From assembly GCA_949987565.1 (NCBI GenBank), contig OX465107.1:24617008-24681007 (forward strand): a DNA stretch of 64,000 bases. The letters run 5' to 3'. The stretch is from Luidia sarsii (lineage: Eukaryota; Echinodermata; Asteroidea; Paxillosida; Luidiidae). Shown here one piece after another: positions 1 through 10,000 of the stretch. The translations under genes and the position numbers were made by a program. How positions within the stretch are numbered: the stretch's first letter is position 1; each line of letters starts with the position of its first letter. The notes beneath the pieces were generated by a model, which saw nothing but the letters and a program-made list of their open reading frames with translations, did not search any database and was not told the origin of the DNA.

Positions 1-189
1 TCTCTGAAGACGTACATGGTTTCTGTCTATTTGTCTGAGCATCCCCCATTGACACTAAACATTGAGCTCCTAGTCATTCATTTAAGGTTCTTATTCAATT
101 AGGAATACCCCTACTCTACATTTCTCCTATCTAAGCAGTAGGGATAAAGCTTGGTTTTTGGGACCACATATTGACGAGACCGACTTAAC

Positions 190-2010
190 CCTTTTCATTT
201 TTGTAAATTTTTGACGCTGACTCCTGAGGGTCCATATACAAGTCATTTCTGGTCCTCTTTCTCCAATCAAAGCATCAGGGAAAATGTTAGATTTTTTTAG
301 TCACAAATTGGCAAAATTGGCAAGGCTAACCCCTCGTAATATTCTTTTTTTTGCTTTTTTGGCCCCAAAATTATTTCTTCATATTGGCTTGAAAATGGCT
401 CTTCAGACTCCTGGGGGCCTGTAGAACACATTTTTTGGTCTTATTTCTCCTATCAGAGCACCAGGGGAGAAAAATTGGGGTCGGAAATTGGCTAAAATTA
501 GCAAGGTTAACCCCCCTTCTTTTTTTATAAATTTTTGACCAAAAAAAATATCTTCGGATTGGCTTGAAAATTGGCGAGCAGACTCCTGATGGCCCGTACA
601 ACACATTTCTGGTCTTATTTCTCCAATCAAAGCATCAGGGAAAAAGTTTAATTTTTGCGGTCGGAAATTGGCCGAATTTGCAAGGCTAACCCCTTGTCAT
701 TTTTATAAATTTTGACCCAAAAATAATGTTTTCATATTGACTTATAAAACTGGTGAGCAGACTCCTGAGGCCCGTACTACACATTTCTGTTCTTATTTCT
801 CCAAATAAAGCACTAAGGAAACAATTATTTTGGGGTCGAAAATTTGCCAAATTGGCAATGATAACCCCTCGTAATTTTTATCAATTTTTGACCGAAAAAT
901 CATATCTTCGGATTGGCTTGAAAATTGACGAGCAGATTCCTGAGGGCACGTACTACACATTTCTAATCTTTTATCTTTAATCAAAGCGCTAGGGAAAAAG
1001 TTTGATTTTTTGGTCAGAAATTTGCCAAATTGGCAAGGCTAACCCCTTGTAATTGTTATAAATTTTAAGCCAACCCCAAAATAATGTTTTCAGATTGGTT
1101 TGAAAATTGATTTGCATACTCCTGAAGACCCTTACAACATTATTTCTGGTCTTACTAGTTATTTCTCCAATCAGAGCATCAGGGAAAAAGTTCGATTTTT
1201 TGGGGTCGGAAATTGGCCAAATTAGCAAGGCCTAACCCTAACCCCTTGTCATTTTTATAAATTTTTGACAAAAAAATGATATCCTCAGATTAGCTTGAAA
1301 ATTGGTGAGCACACTCCTGATGGCTCGTATAACATATCTCTGGTCTTATTTCTCCAATCAAAGCATCAGGGGAAAAGTTTGTTTTTTGTGGTCCGAATTT
1401 GGCCGAATTAGCAAGGCTAACCCCTTGTCATTTTTATCAATTTTTGACCCAAAAATGATATCCCTAGATTAGCTTGAAAATTGGTGAGCACACTCCTGAG
1501 GGCCCGTACAACGCATTTCTGGACTTATTTCTCCAATCAAAGCATCAGGGAAAAAGTTTATTTTTTGGGTGGAAAATTGGCCAAATTAGCAAGGCTAACC
1601 CCTTGTCAATTTTTGACCCACAAAAAAATATGTTTTCAGATTGGCTTAAAATTGGTGCGCAGACTCCTGAGGTCCCGTACAACATATTTCTGGTCTTAAT
1701 TCTCCAATCAAAGCATCAGGGGAAAAGTTTGATTTTTGGGGTCGGACATTTTTTTAATTAGCAAGGCTAACCCTTTGCCATTTTTATCAATTTTGACCCA
1801 AAAATAATGTTTTCACATTGACTTTAAAATTGGTGAGTAGACTCCTGAGGGTCCGTACAACACATGTCTGATCTTATTTCTGCAATCAAAGCACAAGGAA
1901 AATGTTTGACATTTTAGGGTCACAAATTGGCAAAAATGGCAAGGCCACCCCCTTGTCATTTTCATCAATTTTTGACCCAAACATTATTATATTCAGATTG
2001 GCTTCAAAAT
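190..2010. repeat. Satellite array, about 180 bp unit, roughly ten copies
   Basis: A degenerate unit of about 180 bp recurs along the whole stretch. Landmarks that return at regular spacing are TCTCCAATCAAAGCATCAGG (near 256, 620, 1163, 1347, 1530, 1704), GCAAGGCTAACCCCTTGT and CAGACTCCTGAGG. Short frames on both strands are the same peptide restarted in each unit and are not genes. The left edge may extend beyond the window. The first 190 bases show nothing else. Confidence 0.85.
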
Positions 2011-2456
2011 GGCTCCATTCAAACAGCAAATGAGATTGCGCAATACGGAGAGCGATGTAATTAATAGACGAGCCTTTCCCGATTGGGAACTAACACGCTG
2101 GCGTGACGTTATGATTAGTATTATAATCATTACAATTATCATTTATTCAGCCATCACAAACATTAATAACAATACAGATTAATTAATTAATACTTCCACA
2201 TGGGCTTGGAACAACAAAAGCAGAATATTTATGATCCATAGGCCTGCTGCCCCACATCATGTTGATAACGTATAAAAAACCCAAACATTTCTGTACAAAT
2301 TTACATATAATTTAAAAACAAATACTCTGTTAAGAGTATTACTCTGTCATACAGGCAACGTCGACCTACATCCACACTTTATAAGACCGTTTATGAAAAG
2401 AATGAAGGTTTAGTCCTAGGCTCGGTCATATTTCTTATCCCGGTGAATGCTCTGTA

Positions 2457-2712
2457 CTTATCAAGCCAATAAACCTTCAAATTTGGCGACAAACCACAAC
2501 CTGGATTTTCAGGTTTTGTCAAACGGAGACGAAGCCTGAGCCCGAGCCTGATCCGTGGATTCGTAAAGGGCCTATGGCCGTTTTCGAAATGAAGGCTAAG
2601 GGTCGTCTCCGTCTGACCATAGAGCAATTGCATGTCTGACCATGGGTCTGACAAAACCTGAAAATCCAGGTTGTGGTCTGTCTCCAAATTTGAAGGTTTG
2701 TCGGCTTGATAG
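2457..2712. repeat. Imperfect fold-back (inverted repeat)
   Basis: The segment around 2457-2536 is repeated in inverted orientation at about 2609-2712. Matching pieces are CCTGGATTTTCAGGTTTTGT against ACAAAACCTGAAAATCCAGG, and GGAGACGA against TCGTCTCC. It lies downstream of the P450 stop codon. A non-autonomous transposon is possible, but no target duplication was recognised. The rest of 2016-3530 holds no supported gene. Confidence 0.6.
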
Positions 2713-3530
2713 GTACAGGATATTCCCCAAGAAACTAATATCACTACATGCCTGTGATATTATAACCAGTAAGTGACCGAAGCCTAAACCCGAGCCTAAG
2801 TCTTCATTTTGAAAACGGCCAATGACCACGCTCAAGCTGGTAGCCACCATGGTAAATGAAGTACACAAGAGAAATCAAGTACCTCCATGATTAAACCATT
2901 CACTGAATCACTGTGCATTGAACATTACTTGGACAATAATGTACAGTATAAGGATAACATTTCTGTACAGAATTATAACTTTGTTTGATAAGCGTTAAAA
3001 TGCATTGATTTATTGTATAACATTAACATAAAATAACCATTGGGACTAAAAATAGAAAGAAAGAAATAAGATCTTCCGACCGCTTTGCAGACGGGCATAA
3101 TTGTGACGTGGCAGATTCCGCGCATTGTGATTGGCCAACGCGATGCAAACTCTTGATGGCGCACTAGTCTCACCCCGGAGAATGAGTGTTTTCTGAGACC
3201 TCATCTTAAACCGAGCAATGAAAGAGCAGAGAAAGTTGTGACTGAATGACGATCTGAACCCCAATCCTCTGAATAAACAATTACCGAGGCGTGAAGCCAT
3301 AATAAGCTGGAGGCTGCCTTAATTGCAAACATCTACAAGGGTTTGGGTGCACGTTTTGAACCTCCATTCGCTGTAAACTGTAGTACATTTCTGGGGACAA
3401 CACCCTAACCCCATCTCCTAACCAACTATATTCACACCAAACCCAAACACAGCAAACATTGATGGAACAACTAAGACAAAAAACATTTGCCCAGGTTTCA
3501 ACTGAAAACGTCAATATTAGACCCCTATCT

Positions 3531-3770
3531 GCTCTTAATGAGCCAAAGCCCGAGCCAGATCCTGAGTCAGAGCCTGAGTCAGATCCTAAGCCAGAGCCTG
3601 AGCCAGATCCTGAGTCAGAGCCTGAGTCAGATCCTAAGCCAGAGCCTGAGACAGATCCTGAGTCAGAGCCTGAGTCAGATCCTAAGCCAGAGCCTGAGCC
3701 AGATCCTGAGTCAGAGCCTGAGTCAGATCCTAAGCCAGAGCCTGAGCCAGAGCCTGAGTCTAAGCCGTGC
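3531..3770. repeat. Minisatellite with CCTGAG core in the P450 3' flank
   Basis: Tandem 6 bp steps (GAGCCTGAG, CAGATCCTGAG, CAGATCCTAAG) are organised into a longer unit of about 48 bp. The plus strand reads as a Pro-Glu-Ser-Asp repeat and the minus strand as a Gly-Ser-Asp repeat, as expected of a 3n-periodic tandem array. It begins about 70 bp beyond the P450 stop codon, so it may lie in the 3' UTR of that minus-strand gene. Confidence 0.8.
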
Positions 3771-3841
3771 TTTTGATAAAAGGCTCTCTCCATCCCCTCA
3801 CATACTGACCCACTGGAGTTTTTGTTAATGTCTTGATTTTT

Positions 3842-4020
3842 TCAGCGGGGCACAGCACAGAACTTGAAGGGGTTGGGGGAGTAGTTGATGCCCGGATGGC
3901 CGCTCGGGTCGGGTAGTGCTTCCCCCTCGGGGAAGGCCAGGCTGAACTGCTGCAGGATGGCCGTGGTAAAGAGGAAGATGAGCGAGCGAGCCCACTTCTC
4001 TCCGGGACACGACCTCCTAC
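3842..4020 (-). CDS. P450 exon 6: haem-binding loop and C-terminus
   Basis: The acceptor is CTGTTGCAG, just above 4020. A glycine codon split across the junction completes FSTG, followed by RRSCPGEKWARS with the cysteine thiolate ligand, then helix L and a C-terminus ending CAVPR. The stop codon TGA is at 3842-3844. The exon holds 2 nt plus 59 codons including the stop. Confidence 0.95.
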
Positions 4021-7000
4021 CTGCAACAGAAAAAGAGAGGTATAAGTACTCCAATGCTGACAATCACTCCAATCTGAATTCCATCCCATCCCGTCCCGTC
4101 CCGTCCCGTCCCGTCCCGTCCCGTCCCGTCCCGTCCCTTCCCGTCCCATCCCTTCCCGTCCCATCCCATCCCATCCCATCCCATCCCATCCCATCCCATC
4201 CCATCCCATCCCATCCCATCCCATCCCATCCCATCCCATCCCATCCCATCCCATCCCATCCCATCCCGTCCCGTCCCGTCCCATCCCATCCCATCCCATC
4301 CCATCCCATCCCATCCCATCCCATCCCATCCCATCCCATCCCATCCCATCCCGTCCCATCCCATCCAACCCCTTCCCACTCCACCTCACCCCGTTCCATC
4401 CTTGGTATAACTAAAACTCGGCGAGGGACCTTGCTTTAAAGTTGACCTCGAGGTCATCAGTGCCTACCTGTGGAGAAGGTCATCATTCTCTGCGGCATGT
4501 AGAACTGACCCTTGCCGTCGAGGAAGCGGCCCGGGTCAAACTCGTCTGGCCGGCACCACAGCTTGGGGTCGGTGTTGGCGGCGAAGATGTTGGAGAGGAG
4601 TAGGCTGCCCTCAGGGATGAGGTAGCCGCCCAGCACCGTATCCTGGACAACGCTGTGGGGCGCCCCCAGGGCCGAGGTGGGGCGGAACCGGAAGACTTCC
4701 GTGATGACGGCCATGGTGACGGGCAACAGCGGCTTGTGGCTCAGCGAAGGCAGCTCTGTTGTCGTCGTTACGTCGCCAGGCAAAATGAGCAAACGATCAA
4801 ACGAACAAAACCGACAAGCAGATAAGGTACATGTAAAACAAGAGCGGGAAACACGAGGGGAAGAAGACGACATTTCCATCTACGAATTCGAAACAACAAC
4901 CCTGTTGTTTCACCCGATGAGAGATATCGTGCCTCGCTTCCAGGGGCATGAGTAGAAATGGGCAACAAGGGGGTGAACTATGGTGACGAAGACTCTTTCA
5001 TTAATCTAACAAAATAGACACCATTTTAATCAGAGGTCAAGAATGGAAATAGCAAGTGCTTGCACTTGAAACTGCTGAACAAAAAAGGTCTAGCTACAGC
5101 TTGAACTTCAGACTTTATGTAGAGTTAAACTTGAGGTAATGAAAGTAAATACAAGTGTTGCAAACCTTTCGCTAACTTATTTGAGCAAATTATACAAATC
5201 TAAAATAATAAATAAAAAAAATTAAACAATGTTGAGAGCATGATATTTTGGACCTAGCAGGACCCTTGAGGGACATCTCTCAAACAGAGAGGCTGGATTC
5301 GTCTTCGAGGACGCTTCCACATCCGACTGCTGATCAGCGCTCACCTCCCTTCCCGACGACCTCGTCCAGCTCCGACTGAATACGCGTCTGCCAGTGCGGG
5401 TGGAGCATCAGCAACTGCAGCGTCCACAGGAGACCCACCAGGGACGTCTCCGAGCCCACGGTGAAGAAATCGAGGAAGAGCATGGCGTAGTGGATGTCGG
5501 GGGCAAGAGCAGCCAGGGCCCTGCCCGCGAGGCTGTCCTTCCCCGTCGCCTCCTCCTCCTCCTCCTCCTCCTCCTTGTCGGCCTTCTGCTGGACGTGTCT
5601 CTCGCTCTCGTGCTGGATGGACAGGATGCCGTCCACGTAGGACTGGGCTGAGGAGAGCGGCTTGGGGCCGGCCCGGTGGACCTGGCGCTGCCGTCGCATG
5701 ACCGCCAGGAAGGCATCCGTCAGGACCCTCTTGTTGGGCATGAACCAGTCGACGACGAAGGTGGGGAGCACCTTAGAGGCCAGGACCAGGACTGGGTTGA
5801 GGTGGAGGAGCTCCGAGGGGGAATCCCGGAGCGATAGCAATGTGTTGATGGTTTCAGAATCCCCGCCAAACAAAAAACTGAGGGGTGAGGGGGAGGGAAT
5901 GGGGCAAAATCATTGTTAAATTGTGATTTAGCTAAATCAAACAAAGGAAAGAAAAACTGACTTACTGACTGGGAGGTTTCAAATAATTTTATTTAAAAAA
6001 AAATAGCAAAGTAAATTTGACAGGGCAATGGACGATGAACTCAAGACCTCTGGCAACATGTAGACTACCAGCACTCTCACCACCAGAGCTAGGTGACAGA
6101 TGCTATCCAGTAACTCAAGGGCGGTTATTTGACCAGTCAAGGCAGCCATCTGGCAATGACATGACCTTTGACGTAATTTCAAGTCCATCAGCAAATCAAA
6201 AGTGGCCTTGAGAGAGAAATGGGGAACCATTTATAGGTGTTGTCTCACCTGGCCAGGGAGTGAAACACAAATGTGCCCAGTGCCTTATTGGAGTCTAGAG
6301 GGCGCTGTCCGCTCAGCGCCAGATGCCGGCAGATGTTCTCCGCGCTCTCCTTGAAGAACCTTTCCCCCTGCTGCCGTCCGATGCCCGTGTTTCGCATGAT
6401 TTCCGAGGTGAAGATTCGCTGGTGACGGTGAAACGCACCGAGACGCAAGGCGACCATTCCTGCATTATCAGTTTGTCTGTTAGTTTGTGCGTTATGATGT
6501 TATTGTGTTTGTTTGTTTGTTTGTTTGGGGTTATCAAACATCAAAGCATCAACATCAGACTCATATGTGACCCGGCACATCATAATGAGGAATAACCCCC
6601 ACTTTTGAGATTTTGAGATTTTCTAATGATGTGAAAGAGTGTACCATTAGCTTTCAAATGATATCAAAATTTCCTCCAATACATTAACTTTCCGAAAATA
6701 CAAAAACAAAGAAAATTTATTTTTAATCGAATTGAGAAGATACTTTGACTATAGGCGTTGTTTACTCGAAAAGTGTTTTGGTGGGATATTTCTCATGTCG
6801 CTGTGCCGGGTCACATATGTGAGTCATACAATAATAATATTAAGTCTGAGTCCTGTGTAAACAAGGTTGAGTTTAAATCAAGAGTCAGGAAAATCGAGTC
6901 ACATAGATCAAGTCTCGAGCCCGGGTCACCATAGGCCCGCTGATATAATGGAAACACTTTTTCTCGAACCACATTTAGGCCCATAGTAATAATGCCCGCT

Positions 7001-10000
7001 TGAACAGTAGGCCTATATCAAATAAAATAACCTTGTACAGTGCAGAGAACGTTTGGTCAGCTCGTGACTGTAAACGCCGTATAAACGGGTGATTGCCGCC
7101 TGCCTAGTATCTGAGATACGTCCATGTCCGACTCAAGAGGTTCGAGTTCGAGTTCCAGTCCGTGAGGCTGAGTCTGAGTAGTTTGTCATCATGATTTGAG
7201 TCACTCATGGAATATGGGAATCGTTTCAGACTCGGGTCAAAGTCCCCCGAGTCACAAGATTGTCATTGGTTTTCCAACACGTTCGTTTTTATTACTCGAT
7301 TAACTCGAGGTTTTTTTTACTTTCTTAACAACGGATGAAGTCAATGTTTGGCCACTACCATAACGGTGGCCCTAAAGGTGACTTCACACTTGAAGCCCCT
7401 ACACAACATTGGTAAGATCGAAAAACAGAATTGTTCACAGATTTACATGAAACTTATACAGTTTGAAGATGGTTATATAGTAGAAACCTTTCACTGAAAT
7501 ATTTCTGTCTAAAATGTTGTATTTTGGGAGAAATGAGTAAAAGTAGTTTACGTCTCACCGAGATCTAAACTATTTTTGGGAACAGTACGGCGTTGAATGC
7601 TGCATTTTCGCAAAACAAATGAAGCGGTTTTCACGATTTTCTCGAGACTCGGTTGGCGGATTGAGCTGAAATGTTCACAGGTTTGCTATTTCATGCATAT
7701 TGTTGGATCAGACAACGTATGGATTCTATTATTTGACCTCGACCAATGTTGTGTAGGGGCTTTAAGGTGGTAGAATTATCGGAAAGTGAATCGTGATTGA
7801 AAAATTAGAAGATCGACTCCTTTTTTTGCGAAATAATCGAGATGCTTGTAGAAGCTTGCCATGCTTAATTAAGGAAGTCTATGAAATTGGGCCCCTAGGT
7901 ACACAGTTTGTTACACCCAACTTAAATAAATTCTGAATGGAAACGGGAAGGGATGATCGCTGTCGATATACTGCAATGAATAGTTCTGACGTGCGCCCCA
8001 CCAGACAAAGATTAGTGGACTGTTATTTTGGGTGGGCCGCCATCTAAGGACTGGATAGCTCAGACGGTATAAGAACGCTTGTATACGCAACACCAGGGTT
8101 TCGGTTCAAGTCCAGCTCCAGTCAAAGTGTACTTTTGGCCAATTTTCAAAATAATGTTGTTGTTGTTGTTTTTGTTTTTTTAAATACACCGTATATATAT
8201 CTTAGAATTTAGTGGGCCTGACGTTTTAATCCTAGCAGGACCTTTCTCAAAGGCAAAGTCACTCTGCCTTTGAGAAAGGTCCTGCTAGGATCGAAACGTC
8301 AGGCCCACTAAATTTAATGATTTGCATTTTGGTAATTTTAGTCAGTAAGCAGTTTGCATCATTTATGTATATCACCTATATATATATATTAACACAGTTA
8401 AACCATTCACCTTTCCATCAGCATTAATTACAGCCAAACATAGCTTTTGGTGCACCCCGGGGAAAAAAAACTTGAAGAAATGTCATTCCTTCGGAGTTGC
8501 CTTGATTCCCTCACCTAGGTTGTTGCCACCACCCGTCAGGTCCCCTATGAGGGCTGGCCGGTCATTGAAAGAGCTTCCCTTGGTGACGTATGCCTCGTGG
8601 ATGATCTTCACCTCGCTCAGCACAACGACTTTGACCAGACCGAACTGCAAAAGGCACGGCACATGAGCCGATCAGTCAAGAGACAAGACAGCCGTATGTA
8701 GGGTCAAATGGATGTAAAATATTTTGATGTCCGTATACAAACTGCACTGTGATATCAGGACTGTATGTGGTCTGCAAGTCTTGAGCATGACCACGATGAG
8801 GACCACGATGGGACCACGATGGGACTATAGACCCGTCTTCGATGACGTCATGGTTTCGTTAATCGGCCATCTTGGATTACACACATGCGCACGTCACCGC
8901 CGTTACTAAGTCAGCTGTGCGTACAAAAAACTCCACATGCACGGCGGCAAGTTTTGAACTCGTCGTAGTTGTACTACTACTACTGGTACTACTGCTACTT
9001 TTTACTAATATTAATTACTATTTGTGCCATGGAGGAATCTCTTTATTCCTCCGTGGTTGTACCATGGATTGGTGGTACTTGTTCTGTTGAAAGATGATTA
9101 ACTTTTACGCTGTCCTTGGCTGTGGAAGCAGGGGGATTGTGATAAGAAATCTTTTTATCGTTTACCCGCTGTACTGACAAGAGAAGGTGACGCAACTCGT
9201 ACACTTTCGCTAAAAAGATGGACGAAATGGTTGTCGCGGGTTAATTGTGTACGGATCTATTCCAGCAATAAAGCCGAGAATGTCGAGAGAACTGTAATAA
9301 GCCGACCGTGCAGCATTCGAATTCGCCATGATGACTAACGTAAAGCACAAACGTGCGAGCGAAAGCGTATGTGTGTACTCCGAGATGGCGGATCTCGCTG
9401 TTTCTAGTAGCAATGTGACGTCAGTAAGAAGGGTCTATTGTCTCGGGCCAGTTTGGCCTCAACTGGCCCGACTCTCAACAACGTCCTAGATGACCCTAGT
9501 TGATCCCTATCGGGATTCTGTCTTCGAGTTTCCAAAGAACATTCTCGAACAATGCTGGGGTCGGAATGCCTCTGACCGGCGCCCAACCCAGGTGTGCAGT
9601 CTAAAATGGGTGGCACGATCAAATGGGTGGGCTGCCATATATGGGCAATCAGGTTAGTGTAAAGGGCGCCCGCACGCGCTCAGTTCATCCACCCATCTCA
9701 GCACGCCGCCTATTTTGCCTATTTCAGAACGTTGCCGCTACGTGCTCGGATGGGTGGTGACGTCACCCACCCATTTTAGCACGGCCACCCACTTCAGATC
9801 GTGACACCGGCAAAGACTCCAGACAACTATTTGGGAAGGCCGCCAAGGATAGCCCAGATGGTAAGAGCGCTGTTACGCAAAACCAGATCAAGTCAAATTG
9901 TTCTTTGCCAAGTTCCCAATCATTTTATGTTCATGTAGTTTGTATTAAAAGTAACCCGTGTGGCGGTCATGGATAATACAAGTCAGGTGTCCAAAAGGCT

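Larger units (their letters stand above)
6460..8514 (-). other. P450 intron 2: carries a dispersed repeat, a MITE, a SINE and a hairpin element
   Basis: 2,055 bp. From low to high coordinate it contains a GAGTC-rich dispersed repeat (about 6990-7260), a 366 bp MITE (7395-7760), a tRNA-derived SINE (about 7930-8150) and a palindromic hairpin element (about 8205-8385). No exon was recognised among them. Confidence 0.75.

Noticed and set aside
3281..3793. Gly-Ser-Asp and Pro-Glu-Asp repeat proteins
   Set aside because: They are a 3n-period minisatellite open on both strands, in the P450 3' flank; no other coding signal.
4017..4399. Gly-Trp-Asp-Met repeat proteins on the minus strand and Pro-Ser repeat on the plus strand
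   Set aside because: They are produced by the (CCATC)n array inside a P450 intron.
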